DNA from: Devosia sp. 66-14
Lineage (GTDB): Bacteria; Pseudomonadota; Alphaproteobacteria; Rhizobiales; Devosiaceae
DNA: 64,000 nucleotides
Reading direction: 5' to 3'
NCBI GenBank assembly: GCA_001899085.1
Contig: MKVB01000006.1
Location: 340,797 to 404,796 of the forward strand
The translations under genes and the position numbers were made by a program. The notes under the pieces are model-generated. The model searched no databases and had not been told where the DNA came from. It saw nothing but the letters and a program-made list of their open reading frames with translations. Position 1 is the first letter of the stretch, and every line of letters starts with the position of its first letter. Of this stretch, positions 40,481-50,546 are shown piece after piece.

Positions 40481-42196
40481 TCATTCCAAACCCTTGCTAT
40501 CCAGCCGCCCGATCGGCTCGGCGATCAGGTTCTCGTCGCGGTAACCGTTGGTGATCGGGTAACGACGGCCGAGGCCGAAGGCCTTGCGGGAGATCTTTAC
40601 GCCCGGGGCAGACTGGCGACGCTTGTACTCGGCGATGTTCAGCAGTTTCTCGATGCGCTTGACCAGCGCCCGATCGAAGCGGCCATCGCCCCTTGCCACG
40701 ACATCGGCGACGCTGAGTTCGAGTTCGACCAGCCCGACGAGGATCTCGTCGAGGATCGGGTAAGGCGGCAGCGAGTCCTGATCGGTCTGGTTGGGGCGAA
40801 GCTCGGCCGAGGGGGCCTTGTCGATGATGTTCTGGGTGATCACCAGCCCGTCGGGGCCGAGGCAATCGGCCGGTCGGTGCTTGTTGCGCCAGTCCGCCAG
40901 CTCGTAGACACGCATCTTCAGCATGTCCTTGATCGGGTTGAAGCCGCCATTCATGTCGCCATAGATGGTGGCGTAACCGACCGCCATTTCCGACTTGTTG
41001 CCGGTGGTCAGCAGAAGCGAGCCGAGCTTGTTGGAAACCGCCATCAGATAGACGCCGCGCATGCGCGACTGGATGTTCTCTTCGGTCAGGTCCTGCGGGC
41101 GGTTGCCGAAGACCGGCTGCAGTTCGGCGAGCGCGGCCTCGACCGGATCGCCGATCGAGACGACATCGTAGCGCACGCCAAGCCGCTGGGCGCAGTCGCG
41201 GGCGTCGGCCAGGCTCTCCTCGGAGGTGTAGCGGTAGGGGAGCATCAGGCAGTGGACATTCTCGGCGCCGATGGCATCGACGGCCATGGCTGCCACCACC
41301 GCACTGTCGATGCCGCCCGAGAGGCCCAGGACCACCGACTTGAAGCCGTTCTTTTTCACGTAGTCGCGCAGGCCGAGCACGCAGGCGCGCCAGGGCGCCT
41401 CGTCGACGCTCGAGAGCGGGGTGACGTGCGGATCGGTGCAGCGCCAGCCGTCCGGCGTACGGGCCCAGTTCGACAGCAGAATCTCGGGCTCGAAGCTCTT
41501 GGCCTGCACGACGAGGCGGCCGCCCGGCTCGATGCCGAAGCTGGCGCCGTCATAGACGAGCTCGTCCTGGCCGCCGACCTGGTTGAGATAGAGCAGCGGT
41601 ACGTTGTCTTCGGCAACGCGATCGGTGACCAGCTTGTAGCGGGTGGCCTGCTTGTTGCGCCAATAGGGTGAACCGTTGGGGCAGAGTAGCAGGCGCGCCC
41701 CCTGGTCGACCAGGTGGGCGCAAACGTCGGGGTGCCAGATGTCCTCACAGATCGGGATACCGATCGACACCCCCTTGATGGTCACCGGTTCCTGCAGGTC
41801 GGCGCGCTCGAAATAGCGCTTCTCGTAGAAGATATCGTCGTTGGGCAGTTCGCGCTTGTAGCGGCGGGCGGTGATCTCGCCGGCCTCGCAGACGATCACC
41901 GCGTTGAACAGCTTGCCGCCCTCGCGCCAGACCGTAGGCATGATGGCGCTGACGCTGGTGCCGGCGGTAGCGCGGGCAAAATCCTCGGCGGCGGCCATCG
42001 CGTCAGCGATGAAGCGCGGCTTGAACAACAGGTCGTCGGGAAAGTAGCCGGTGAGAAACAGTTCGGAGAACAGCAGGATGTCAGCGCCCTGCCCCGCGGC
42101 CTCGGCCAGCGTCGACTTGGCGAGAGCAAGGTTCTGCGCGATGGCGCCAACCGTCGGATTGAGCTGCGCCAGGGCAATGCGGAGACGATCGGTCAC
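40481..42196 (-). CDS. nadE: Glutamine-dependent NAD+ synthetase
   Basis: 571 residues. The final NAD step amidates deamido-NAD using glutamine-derived ammonia. The N-terminal nitrilase-like glutaminase has the Glu in FSELFLTGYFPDD, Lys in NDDIFYEKRYF and Cys in GIPICEDIWHPD. The C-terminal synthetase has the PP-loop LGLSGGIDSAVVAAM and TTGNKSEMAVGYATIYGDM. GTG 42196 (TDRLRIALAQLNP) is the usual start. The TTG at 42229 would add an unlikely extension. It complements nadC at 17144. Confidence 0.95.
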   Translation of the reverse strand: MTDRLRIALAQLNPTVGAIAQNLALAKSTLAEAAGQGADILLFSELFLTGYFPDDLLFKPRFIADAMAAAEDFARATAGTSVSAIMPTVWREGGKLFNAVIVCEAGEITARRYKRELPNDDIFYEKRYFERADLQEPVTIKGVSIGIPICEDIWHPDVCAHLVDQGARLLLCPNGSPYWRNKQATRYKLVTDRVAEDNVPLLYLNQVGGQDELVYDGASFGIEPGGRLVVQAKSFEPEILLSNWARTPDGWRCTDPHVTPLSSVDEAPWRACVLGLRDYVKKNGFKSVVLGLSGGIDSAVVAAMAVDAIGAENVHCLMLPYRYTSEESLADARDCAQRLGVRYDVVSIGDPVEAALAELQPVFGNRPQDLTEENIQSRMRGVYLMAVSNKLGSLLLTTGNKSEMAVGYATIYGDMNGGFNPIKDMLKMRVYELADWRNKHRPADCLGPDGLVITQNIIDKAPSAELRPNQTDQDSLPPYPILDEILVGLVELELSVADVVARGDGRFDRALVKRIEKLLNIAEYKRRQSAPGVKISRKAFGLGRRYPITNGYRDENLIAEPIGRLDSKGLE

Positions 42197-42285
42197 GTGC
42201 GAAATCCGAGCCGTTTGAAAACGCGGCAAGACTTATCCGCTCACCCCGGTCGGGGCAAGCGGACAGCCGGTCATACGGCAGGTGA

Positions 42286-43398
42286 TCAGAACGAGTAGGT
42301 CAGCTCGGCAAGCAGGCCGTAGCGAAGCAGCGAGAACGGGTTCTCGGTGGAGATCACGTTTGCCTGGCTGAGGCCGGGCGCGCTGTAGGGCGGGTTCGGC
42401 GGGGCCGGCGGATCGCCGACATCGGGCAACTCATTGGGCGCGGACACGATAACCTGGCGCCAGGTGGCGTCGTATGTGCCCTCGACATACCAGGCACGCC
42501 CACCCAGCCGCATGGTGAGGTTCTCGACCGGCGTGAAGCCGACCATCCCCTCGCCCATGGCGCCATAGCCCCAGCCGCTGATGTTGGTCGGCGAGCCGTT
42601 GAACTCGTAGAGACACGGGGCGGCGCCCTGCGGGCAGCCCGGGTATGGCCCCAGGTCGCCGCTGGAGCTGCCGGCGTGGCCACCCATCACGCCATTGATG
42701 GTGGCGAAGGGCACCGCCGCCACTTCGGCGGTGATGTCGAGAAACTGGTTGATCTCGGCCTTGCCGCTGAGGCCGAGCCGCAGCATGTGCAGTTCGTACT
42801 TGTCATCGACGCTGGCGCCGGGCAGCGACCACACGCCGGTCTGATCGTCCCAGTCGATGTCGCCGGCACTGGTCGCGGTGGTGTAGTTCACGCGGTTGGT
42901 GCGGGGGGAATTGTTCCAGTAATTGTAGCCGACAAAGCCGCCGACCCCACTGCCCTTGCCATCGCCGAAAGCGTTCCAGCCGAAGTCGGCACCACCATAG
43001 CCGAGCGTGCCATCGACGACGGGAGCGCTGCCGTAGGGATCGGAATACTCACCATTGATCGCCGCGGTATAGCCGGCCCAGCCCTTGGCGTAGGTCCGGG
43101 TCGCGTCGTCCTCGACGCGGATATGGGCTTCGACCGAATGGGCGTTGTCGCTTTCCTCGAAGGTCATCGGCCCGAGGCCGAGGCTCTGGCTGCCCCAGGA
43201 ATACCAGTAGCGCAGACCGGTCTCGATATGGATGCCGTCGTTCTCGTCGCCCATCTCGGTCCAATCCTTGGGCTCGGTCGAGTAGGCGCCGCGATAGACC
43301 TCTTCGGGCGACCAGTCCTCGCCCCAATCAGCGGCCAGGGCCGGGCCGCCGATTGCGGCAGCGAGAACGGCAAGACTGGTGGCCAGACGGATGGACAT
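42286..43398 (-). CDS. Putative outer-membrane beta-barrel protein
   Basis: 370 residues from ATG 43398 with a GGAGC Shine-Dalgarno. A signal peptide (SIRLATSLAVLAAAIGGPALA) is followed by strongly alternating aromatic/glycine segments (HIETGLRYWYSWGSQ, GFVGYNYWNN, ENLTMRLGGRAWYVEGTY). It ends in LTYSF with a terminal phenylalanine, the usual outer-membrane assembly signal. A CPQGAAPC pair may form a disulfide in a loop. The family is not recognised by eye; porin-like or Omp25-like function is possible. Confidence 0.72.
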   Translation of the reverse strand: MSIRLATSLAVLAAAIGGPALAADWGEDWSPEEVYRGAYSTEPKDWTEMGDENDGIHIETGLRYWYSWGSQSLGLGPMTFEESDNAHSVEAHIRVEDDATRTYAKGWAGYTAAINGEYSDPYGSAPVVDGTLGYGGADFGWNAFGDGKGSGVGGFVGYNYWNNSPRTNRVNYTTATSAGDIDWDDQTGVWSLPGASVDDKYELHMLRLGLSGKAEINQFLDITAEVAAVPFATINGVMGGHAGSSSGDLGPYPGCPQGAAPCLYEFNGSPTNISGWGYGAMGEGMVGFTPVENLTMRLGGRAWYVEGTYDATWRQVIVSAPNELPDVGDPPAPPNPPYSAPGLSQANVISTENPFSLLRYGLLAELTYSF

Positions 43399-43633
43399 CG
43401 GAAGCTCCGCAAACAAACGCGTACGAGCTATTCATGCCCGGTTAGGGTTAATGTTCCGCTAAATGGACTGGCAAACTGCAACGGATCGGGCGACAAGCTT
43501 GCCCATGTCTACAATTTGATAAGCATTGTCGGGTTTTCCACCACAACAAGGGAGGCATGCAGAACTCGGCTGCAACCTTCGGCAAGGCAGTGAGTTGGGA
43601 CCACGAGAGATAAACCGACTTCGGAATACGCCT

Positions 43634-44062
43634 ATGAGTTGCAAGGTCTTGGTGGTGGAGGACGAGATTTTCGTCGCCACGGAATTTGAGAATCTGCTGT
43701 TCGACCTTGGCCATGAGCCGGTCGGTATCGCCTCGGACAGCCGCCAGGCATTGGCGCTGGCCGACGAGGCGGAACTGGCCTTCGTCGATCTCAACCTCGT
43801 CGATGGCGCAACCGGCGTCGAAGTCGGTCGTGCACTCGCAGCCCGCGGCATCACCGTGGTCTACATGACCGCCAACCCGGCGCAGCTGGGAAATGGCGTT
43901 CCCGGCACGATCGGGGTCATCCCAAAGCCGGTGGACAATAACGAGCTGCGGCAGGCGGTGGAGTTTGCCGTCGCCGTGCGCGGCCGCACCGAGAACGCGG
44001 TTCAACCGCCCCGTCGACTCAGGCTGTTTGGTTCGGCTGCCGGAACTCCGGCGCTGGCCTGA
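43634..44062 (+). CDS. Single-domain response regulator
   Basis: 142 residues from ATG 43634. The receiver domain has the acidic pair in VLVVEDEIF, phosphoacceptor D52 in FVDLNLVDG, the Thr in VVYMTANPAQ and Lys in VIPKPVDNN. The roughly 25-residue tail has no output domain. It resembles CheY-like regulators that pair with HWE kinases. It converges with and overlaps by 44 bp the HWE kinase gene at 44019-45950, so the two may be partners. Family known; target unknown. Confidence 0.85.
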   Translation: MSCKVLVVEDEIFVATEFENLLFDLGHEPVGIASDSRQALALADEAELAFVDLNLVDGATGVEVGRALAARGITVVYMTANPAQLGNGVPGTIGVIPKPVDNNELRQAVEFAVAVRGRTENAVQPPRRLRLFGSAAGTPALA

Positions 44063-45950
44063 GGGCCGCCCGCCGGCTCAATGAGGCCAGCGGAATGATG
44101 AGTTCGACCTCCAGCCCGGCTTCGCCATAGCGGCGCTCCAGTTTGCCGCGCAACTGCCCTTCCACGCTCAGCGAGATCAACCGCGACCCGAACCCGGCCT
44201 CTGCCGGCGCCGGAGCCGGTCCGCCGATCTCGCGCCAATGCAGCAGATAATCATCGCCCTTGACCTGACTGGCGATCTCGATGCGGCCGCCCTGCTGCGA
44301 CAGAGCGCCGTACTTGGCGGCATTGGTCGCCAGTTCGTGGAACAGCAGCGCCAGTGGAGTGGCGGCGCCGTCATCGATCACCGCATCGTCGCCGGCGAAG
44401 CTGACGCGCTCGTCGTCCCCGTCGCGATAGGGTTGCAGCAGCGACCGAACCAGCGCCTGAAGCGAGGCGGGGTTGCTGCGCGGAACGGATTCTCGCGAGT
44501 GCGGCCGAACGAAATCGTGGGCCCGCCCGAGCGCCAGAATGCGGCCGCGCAGGCGCTCGGCGAAATCCTTGGCCTCGGGCTGCGAACGCGCCGCCAGACT
44601 GACAATGCCGCCGATGACCGCAAAGATGTTCTTGATGCGGTGGCTGAGCTCCTGCGCGATGATCTCGCGCTCCTCCTGCGCCAGCCGTTCCTCGTGAATG
44701 TCGGTGCAGGTGCCGAACCAGCGGGTGATGCGGCCGGAAGCATCGCGGATCGGCAGGGCCTGGCCCAGCACCCAGCGATAGGCGCCGCCATGGTGCTTCA
44801 GTCGGTACTCGATCCGGTACGGATCGCCGCTGGCCAGAGAGTGACGCCAGGCAGTCCAGGCGCGTTCCTGATCGTCAGGATGGAACATGCCGTTCCAGCC
44901 CTCGCCATCGGTCGACCCCGGCGGCACGCCGGTAAATTCGTACCAGCGCGCGTTGTAATAGTCGTGAAAGCCGTCGGGCAGCGCCGACCAGACCATCTGC
45001 GGCATGGTGTCGGCGAGGGTGCGAAAGCGCAGCTCGCTCTCGACCAGCTGTTCGGCAACCCGCCGCTCTTCGGTGACGTCTACCACCACGCCGGGCAGCC
45101 GCACTGCCTTGCCACCCGCGTCGGCGATGACGCGGCCGGAGGCGACGACCCAGCGTTCGGGAGCGCTGTCATGAGCGCTGAGCCGGTATTCGAAGCGGAC
45201 CGGCCCCGGGCTTTTCAGCGCGTCACCGATCTCGGAAATGACCCGCTGGCGATCATCGGGATGGATGCCGGAAAGGAACGTCTCGATCGGCAACCCGACG
45301 GCGGCCGCGCCGGGTGTCACGCCATAGAGCGCAGCGAAGCGGTCATCGGCGGTGACAGTGTTCTCCGAGATGTTCCAGTCCCAGGTGCCAACCATGCCGG
45401 AGGCGGTGAGCGCCAGGTCGAGTTTCTCGCGGCTCTCCTCCAGGGCCTGCTCGGCCACCACGCCCATGGTGGTCTCCTGGACGATGGCGAGGACGGCGAG
45501 ACCGCTGCCGTCCTCGTCCAGCACGGGGGAGTAGTCGAGGTTGAGCCAGACCTGTTCAGGCGCTCCATTGCGATGGAACACAAACGGCTGACTGTTGAAG
45601 ACCAGCGCCTCCCCGGCCAGCACGCGCTGCATCACATCGCGGTTGAACTCGGCCACTTCCGGCCAGCTCTGCAGCACCGAACTGCCAAAGGCGCTCGGGT
45701 GCCGGCCGCCCGCGATCGGCGCATAGGCGGCATTGTAGAGCATGACCCCGTTCGGCCCGATCAGCAGTGCCATCGGCGCCGCGGAGGTCATGATCAGCCG
45801 GGCGGCGGAGCGCAGCGCCACCGGCCAGTCGGCGATGGGGCCAAGCTCGGTGGCAGACCAGTCGAAGCTGTTGGCGAGGAGCATGACCGGATCGCGATCC
45901 AGCCTGGCCTTGGTCGCGGCGTCCGCACGCGGGAAGAACGAACGTGGCAT
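44019..45950 (-). CDS. PAS-domain sensor histidine kinase, HWE family
   Basis: 643 residues, no membrane spans, so cytoplasmic. Three to four PAS regions (starting about residues 25, 180 and 310) include WNISENTVTADDRFAALYGV and WYEFTGVPPGSTDGEGWNGM with its PAC. The HWE kinase core follows: QELSHRIKNIFAVIGG with the phospho-His at about 437, then FHELATNAAKYGAL (N-box). Many alphaproteobacterial HWE kinases sense light or redox and act in the general stress response. No GXCNCRFLQG LOV signature was seen, so light sensing is unlikely. ATG 45950 is used. Confidence 0.88.
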   Translation of the reverse strand: MPRSFFPRADAATKARLDRDPVMLLANSFDWSATELGPIADWPVALRSAARLIMTSAAPMALLIGPNGVMLYNAAYAPIAGGRHPSAFGSSVLQSWPEVAEFNRDVMQRVLAGEALVFNSQPFVFHRNGAPEQVWLNLDYSPVLDEDGSGLAVLAIVQETTMGVVAEQALEESREKLDLALTASGMVGTWDWNISENTVTADDRFAALYGVTPGAAAVGLPIETFLSGIHPDDRQRVISEIGDALKSPGPVRFEYRLSAHDSAPERWVVASGRVIADAGGKAVRLPGVVVDVTEERRVAEQLVESELRFRTLADTMPQMVWSALPDGFHDYYNARWYEFTGVPPGSTDGEGWNGMFHPDDQERAWTAWRHSLASGDPYRIEYRLKHHGGAYRWVLGQALPIRDASGRITRWFGTCTDIHEERLAQEEREIIAQELSHRIKNIFAVIGGIVSLAARSQPEAKDFAERLRGRILALGRAHDFVRPHSRESVPRSNPASLQALVRSLLQPYRDGDDERVSFAGDDAVIDDGAATPLALLFHELATNAAKYGALSQQGGRIEIASQVKGDDYLLHWREIGGPAPAPAEAGFGSRLISLSVEGQLRGKLERRYGEAGLEVELIIPLASLSRRAALRPAPEFRQPNQTA

Positions 45951-46041
45951 CAATCACCAAGTTGGCGCGCGCGGCGCAATTGTCACCCGGCCGTGCCGAC
46001 GGCCTCCTGCAGGGCAGCAACGCGGGTCGCGGCGGATTGGT

Positions 46042-47427
46042 TCACTCCGCCGCAACGATTCTTTCGCTACGCGCCGGCCGCTGCGAACGCAGTTCCTCGG
46101 CGACGAGGAAGGCCAGTTCCAGCGCCTGGCTGGCGTTGAGGCGCGGGTCGCAGTAGGTGTGATAGCGATCCTGCAGCCCCGCCTCGGTAATGGCCGCGAC
46201 ACCGCCGCCAGTGCACTCGGTCACATCGTCACCGGTCATCTCGATATGGATGCCGCCGGCATAGGTTCCCATGGTGCGGTGAATCTCGAAAAAGCTCTTC
46301 ACTTCGCCGAGGACGCGATCGAACGGCCGGGTCTTGTAACCGTTCGAAGCCTTGATGGTATTGCCGTGCATCGGATCGGAGCACCAGACCACTACCCTGC
46401 CCTCGGCCTTCACCGTCTCGATGAGGCGCGGCAGGTGGTCGGCGATCTTGTCGGAGCCGAAACGGCCGATCAGGGTGATGCGACCGGCTTCGTTGCTGGG
46501 GTTCAGCTTGTCGATGATGCGCAGCAGGTCGTCGGCGGCGAGGCTGGGGCCGCATTTTACGCCGACCGGATTGCGGATGCCGGAGAAGTACTCGACATGC
46601 GCGGCATCGGCCTGCCGCGTGCGGTCGCCGATCCACAGCATGTGGCCGGAGGTGGCGTAATAGTCGCCGGTGATCGAGTCCCGGCGGGTCAGCGCCTCCT
46701 CGAAGCCGAGCAGCAGCGCTTCATGCGAGGTGTAGAACTTGGTCTCGCGCAGCGACGGAGTGTTGTCGGGCGTCAGACCGAGGGCCCGCATGAAGTCGAT
46801 GGCGTCATCGATTTTCTGGGCCAGCTCCTCGAAGCGCGGATAGGCGTTCGAGCCCTTCATGAAGCCCATGGTCCACTCGTGGACGCGGGTCAGGTCGGCG
46901 TAGCCGCCCGATGCGAAGGCGCGCAGAAGGTTGAGGGTCGCGGCCGATTGGCGATAGGCGAGCAGCAGGCGCTCCGGATCGGGCACCCGGGCAGCCTCGG
47001 TGAAGCCGATATCGTTGATGATGTCGCCGCGATAGCTGGGCAGCGTCACCCCATCGATGGTTTCGGTGTCGGACGAGCGGGGCTTGGCGAACTGGCCGGC
47101 AATGCGGCCCACCTTGACGACGGGCTTGGACGCGCCGTGGGTCAGCACCACCGCCATCTGCAGGAAGACACGGAAGAAATCGCGGATGTGGTCGGCACCG
47201 TGTTCAGCGAAGCTCTCGGCGCAGTCGCCGCCCTGCAGCAGGAAGGCCCTGCCCTCGGCGACTTCGGCCAACTGGTGCTTGAGCTCGCGGGCCTCGCCGG
47301 CGAACACCAGTGGCGGGAACTTGCGCAGCTGCGCCTCGGCCGCCTCCAGCTTGGCCGGATCCGGATAGACCGGCACCTGCGAAATCGGCTTCTGTCTCCA
47401 GCTCTGTGGCGTCCAAGTCGTCGGCAT
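46042..47427 (-). CDS. Class II 3-deoxy-7-phosphoheptulonate (DAHP) synthase
   Basis: 461 residues of the plant-like type II family, joining PEP and erythrose-4-phosphate as the first shikimate-pathway step. Characteristic segments are [34 protein letters not shown] (metal Cys), [35 protein letters not shown], and [20 protein letters not shown] (His). The ATG has GGGAG nine bases upstream. Ordinary core metabolism; it stands as a single gene between the HWE kinase and glutathione reductase. Confidence 0.95.
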   Translation of the reverse strand: MPTTWTPQSWRQKPISQVPVYPDPAKLEAAEAQLRKFPPLVFAGEARELKHQLAEVAEGRAFLLQGGDCAESFAEHGADHIRDFFRVFLQMAVVLTHGASKPVVKVGRIAGQFAKPRSSDTETIDGVTLPSYRGDIINDIGFTEAARVPDPERLLLAYRQSAATLNLLRAFASGGYADLTRVHEWTMGFMKGSNAYPRFEELAQKIDDAIDFMRALGLTPDNTPSLRETKFYTSHEALLLGFEEALTRRDSITGDYYATSGHMLWIGDRTRQADAAHVEYFSGIRNPVGVKCGPSLAADDLLRIIDKLNPSNEAGRITLIGRFGSDKIADHLPRLIETVKAEGRVVVWCSDPMHGNTIKASNGYKTRPFDRVLGEVKSFFEIHRTMGTYAGGIHIEMTGDDVTECTGGGVAAITEAGLQDRYHTYCDPRLNASQALELAFLVAEELRSQRPARSERIVAAE

Positions 47428-47492
47428 AGGCGTGATCTCCCGGTCGGCGGGCGGAATAGCAGGGGATTGGGGCGATGTGAAGCCGGCGGCAG

Positions 47493-48869
47493 CTACTGCT
47501 TTTGGCCGTTGCGGTAGACGTAACTGGGCTTCTTGAAGGTCACCAGTTCTTCCGCCGCTGTCGGATGCATGGCCATGGCGCGGTCGAAATCGGCTTTGGT
47601 GGCCTGCATGCCGAGCGGGATCGCCGCCATCTGAATGATCTCGGCGGCGCCGGGCCCCAGGATGTGGACACCCAGCACCTGGCCGCCGTCTGGCCTGGTG
47701 ATCAGCTTAATCATCATGCGGTCGGACTTCAGCGACAGCGTGTTGATCATCGGACGGAAGCGGGTGACGTAAACATCGATGTCGCCCTGCGTGGCGGCGT
47801 CATGCTCGGCGAGCCCGACAGTACCGACCTCGGGTTCGGCGAAAACCGCCTCGCCGATCAGCGAGTGATCGACCGCGGTGGGCTTGTCGCCGAACACCGT
47901 ATCGGCAAAGGCGTGTCCCTCGCGGATGGCGACCGGGGTCAGCTGAGCGCGGTTGGTGACGTCGCCGACAGCGTAGATCGAGGCGATGCTGGAGCGCGAA
48001 TAGGCGTCGACCACCACGGCGCCGTCCCAGGCGAGCTCGACCCCCGCGGCTTCGAGACCCAGGCCGGCGGTGTTGGGCGAACGACCGGTGGCGAACATCA
48101 CCGCGCCGAACGGCGCGTCGACCCCATCGGAGAAGCTCACAGTGATGTCCGCACCGGTCCGGCGCAGGCCGAGCACGTTGGTCTGGTGGATGATCTTGAC
48201 GCCGCGCGCCACGAGACCGGCCTCGAGCCCGACCCGCAGGTCCTCGTCGAAGCCGCGCAGCAGCCGATCACCGCGATAGACGATGGTGGTGTGAACGCCG
48301 AGGCCCGCGAAGATCGTGGCGAACTCCACCGAGATGAAGCCGCCCCCCTCGATGAGGATGGAGTGCGGCAGGGCCTCGAGGTGAAACGCCTCGTTGGAGC
48401 TGATGCCGAGCTCCTTGCCCGGGATGTCCGGGATGAAGGGACGGGCGCCGGTGGCGATCAGGATAGTCCTGGCGGTGAGCTCGCGACCGGATTTCTGCAG
48501 CTTGACGGTGTTGGGACCGGTGACGGTTGCACGGTCCCGGATGATCTCGGCACCCGGCTTTTCGAGGCCGGCGATATAGGCGGCCTCGAGGCGGGCGATT
48601 TCCTTGTCCTTGTTCGCCACCAGCGTGGCCCAGTCGAAGCTCGGCGTGCCGACATCCCAGCCGAAGCTGGGCGCGATCTCGAACAGATCCTTGTAACGCG
48701 AGGCGTAGACGAACAGTTTTTTGGGGACGCAGCCGCGGATCACGCAGGTACCGCCGACGCGGTATTCCTCGATGATGGCGACTTTCGCGCCATAGGTCGC
48801 GGCGATCCGCGCCGCCCGCACCCCGCCCGACCCGGCGCCGATCACCACAAGATCGTAACTGTCGCTCAT
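47493..48869 (-). CDS. gor: Glutathione-disulfide reductase
   Basis: 458-residue FAD/NADPH disulfide reductase. FAD motif [18 protein letters not shown], redox pair C42/C47 in [14 protein letters not shown], and the C-terminal catalytic His-Glu in [14 protein letters not shown] are present. The [12 protein letters not shown] form is the Gor type rather than dihydrolipoamide dehydrogenase. It regenerates GSH, which would also be used by the GFA, VOC and ATM1-type proteins seen elsewhere in the window, although they are not linked. ATG 48869 is behind a GGGG-rich site. Confidence 0.95.
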   Translation of the reverse strand: MSDSYDLVVIGAGSGGVRAARIAATYGAKVAIIEEYRVGGTCVIRGCVPKKLFVYASRYKDLFEIAPSFGWDVGTPSFDWATLVANKDKEIARLEAAYIAGLEKPGAEIIRDRATVTGPNTVKLQKSGRELTARTILIATGARPFIPDIPGKELGISSNEAFHLEALPHSILIEGGGFISVEFATIFAGLGVHTTIVYRGDRLLRGFDEDLRVGLEAGLVARGVKIIHQTNVLGLRRTGADITVSFSDGVDAPFGAVMFATGRSPNTAGLGLEAAGVELAWDGAVVVDAYSRSSIASIYAVGDVTNRAQLTPVAIREGHAFADTVFGDKPTAVDHSLIGEAVFAEPEVGTVGLAEHDAATQGDIDVYVTRFRPMINTLSLKSDRMMIKLITRPDGGQVLGVHILGPGAAEIIQMAAIPLGMQATKADFDRAMAMHPTAAEELVTFKKPSYVYRNGQKQ

Positions 48870-48898
48870 TGCCTACCCCGGCCTGCCTCGAAAGAAAA

Positions 48899-48922
48899 AG
48901 GCCCCGCGCGATGGCGGGGCCT
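48899..48922 (-). terminator. Rho-independent terminator after the DUF2059 gene
   Basis: AGGCCCCGC and GCGGGGCCT form a nine-base stem with a six-base loop; a TTTTTCTTT tract follows on the minus strand, between the DUF2059 stop and gor. Confidence 0.9.
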
Positions 48923-48945
48923 GCAAGCAGATAGGGTGCGAAAGG

Positions 48946-49485
48946 TCAGCTGTCGATACCCTTGGCCTTCAGCTCGGCGCGCACCGCCGAGAAGAACTCG
49001 GTGTTCAGGTTGGCGGAGTACACATCCATGATGCGGCTGATGGTACCGCTCATCGCCGCATTCGACTTGGCCAGCTTGGTACCGGTCGGGGTCGAATAGA
49101 AATCGACGATCTGCTGCAGCTCATCCTGAGTGAAGGAGAGCGCATAGACGCGGGCGAACTGGTCGAACAGCTCGCCCTTGCGGCCCTTGTAGGTGGAGAT
49201 TACCTTCTCGATCGCATCATTGAGCGGCTGGGCGATTTCCGGGTTCTGCGGCAGCAATTGCTTATAGGTGTTGATGCCGGCCTGAACGATGGTCGCCTCG
49301 TAGAGGCCGCCGGTATCGGTGAGATCGACATACTTGCGGGCCAGCGCCAGGTGCTCGGGCGAGATTTCCGAGGCTTCCTGGCTCATCGCGGGCAACGCGA
49401 CAAAGCTCGACAGGATCAGCGACAGCAATGCCGCGACAAGCATCGGCGCGCGTTTGAAGGTGGACGTCATCAGCTTGGTGCCCAT
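48946..49485 (-). CDS. DUF2059 domain secreted protein
   Basis: 179 residues from ATG 49485. A signal peptide (MLVAALLSLILSSFVALPAMS) is followed by a helical domain typical of DUF2059: EHLALARKYVDLTDTGGLYE and FTQDELQQIVDFYSTPTGTK. An ATG at 49470 is also possible; a still earlier one at 49569 would add an unlikely extension. It ends in a strong terminator before gor. Function of DUF2059 is unknown; members are periplasmic. A 20-bp dyad at 49573-49592 lies upstream. Confidence 0.82.
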   Translation of the reverse strand: MGTKLMTSTFKRAPMLVAALLSLILSSFVALPAMSQEASEISPEHLALARKYVDLTDTGGLYEATIVQAGINTYKQLLPQNPEIAQPLNDAIEKVISTYKGRKGELFDQFARVYALSFTQDELQQIVDFYSTPTGTKLAKSNAAMSGTISRIMDVYSANLNTEFFSAVRAELKAKGIDS

Positions 49486-49572
49486 CTGGTTGTGTGTTCC
49501 CCTGCTGGTGCTGGTCGCCGTTTCGTTGCAACGCCCGACCACCCCAGCCCTTGATTGTCGCGCCTCCAACCC

Positions 49573-49592
49573 GGAAAGTCTCTGAACTTTCC
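49573..49592. promoter_or_regulatory. Inverted repeat GGAAAGT-N6-ACTTTCC upstream of the DUF2059 gene
   Basis: Perfect seven-base arms with a six-base spacer between rpiA and the DUF2059 gene. It could be an operator or the terminator of the upstream rpiA. Confidence 0.4.
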
Positions 49593-49625
49593 TGGAAGCT
49601 CCCTTAGCCTCTATCCGAGCGGCTC

Positions 49626-50318
49626 TCAGCCGTCCAGAACGTCGATACCGGCCGGGCCGGCCACGTAGGCCCGCTGGCAGAGCCCGATGAACAATCCGTG
49701 CTCCACCACGCCCGGGATATCGGCCAAGGCCCTGGCCAGCGCTTCTGGCTGAGGAATACGGCCAAAAAAAGCGTCGAGGATGGCGTGGCCGCCATCGGTG
49801 ACGAACGGCGTCGCATCGGCCTTGAGACGCCGGCGCAGCTCGCCCTCGGCGTTGAAATCGGCCATCACGGCGGCGATAGCCGCAGTGGTGACGCCAAGCC
49901 CGAAATGGTTGACTTCGATCGGCAGGGGAAAGCGGCCCAGCATCTCGACCTTCTTGCTCTGGTCGGCGATGACGATCATGCGCCTCGATGCAGCCGCAAC
50001 GATCTTCTCGCGCAGCAAGGCCCCGCCACCGCCCTTGATCAATGCCAGCCCCGGGCCGAGTTCATCTGCCCCGTCCACGGTGAGATCGAGCTCGGGTGTG
50101 GTCTCGAGGTCGGTGAGCGGGATGCCCAGGCTCAGCGCCTGTGCGGCCGTGACTTCGGAGGTCGGGACGCAGATGACATCGAGGCCGTTCTGCACGGCGC
50201 GGCCGACGATATCCACGAAGTGCTTTGCGGTCGAACCAGTGCCGAGGCCCAACCGCATGCCGCTGGTCACTTCCGCCATCGCCGCCTCGGCAGCGCGGTA
50301 CTTCTGCTCGTCGCTCAT
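49626..50318 (-). CDS. rpiA: Ribose-5-phosphate isomerase A
   Basis: 230 residues interconverting ribose-5-phosphate and ribulose-5-phosphate. Substrate loops are [33 protein letters not shown] with the catalytic Asp/Glu, and [13 protein letters not shown] with Lys. GNAVFVTDGGH-like [15 protein letters not shown] and [11 protein letters not shown] occur near the end. A GGAGGG Shine-Dalgarno stands seven bases before ATG 50318. Ordinary pentose-phosphate enzyme, single gene. Confidence 0.95.
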   Translation of the reverse strand: MSDEQKYRAAEAAMAEVTSGMRLGLGTGSTAKHFVDIVGRAVQNGLDVICVPTSEVTAAQALSLGIPLTDLETTPELDLTVDGADELGPGLALIKGGGGALLREKIVAAASRRMIVIADQSKKVEMLGRFPLPIEVNHFGLGVTTAAIAAVMADFNAEGELRRRLKADATPFVTDGGHAILDAFFGRIPQPEALARALADIPGVVEHGLFIGLCQRAYVAGPAGIDVLDG

Positions 50319-50546
50319 CAGTGCCCTCCCCGGTTCGGCCGGACCTAGGAGAGGTGGCAGGCCCTGTCAACCTGGCTTTTCTCACGCAGAGGTGAATGGA
50401 AATGTCGCATCAAGGCAACACAATGTGGCTCTGGTGTCCCGAGTTTGTCCGAATCGTGGCAAGGCCATTCACTGCTTGTTAGGAATAGTTTACCAAGCAT
50501 CCGAGACTGGCTCAGAATCAGGGTCGATTACGTCAAGAGGCGCAGT

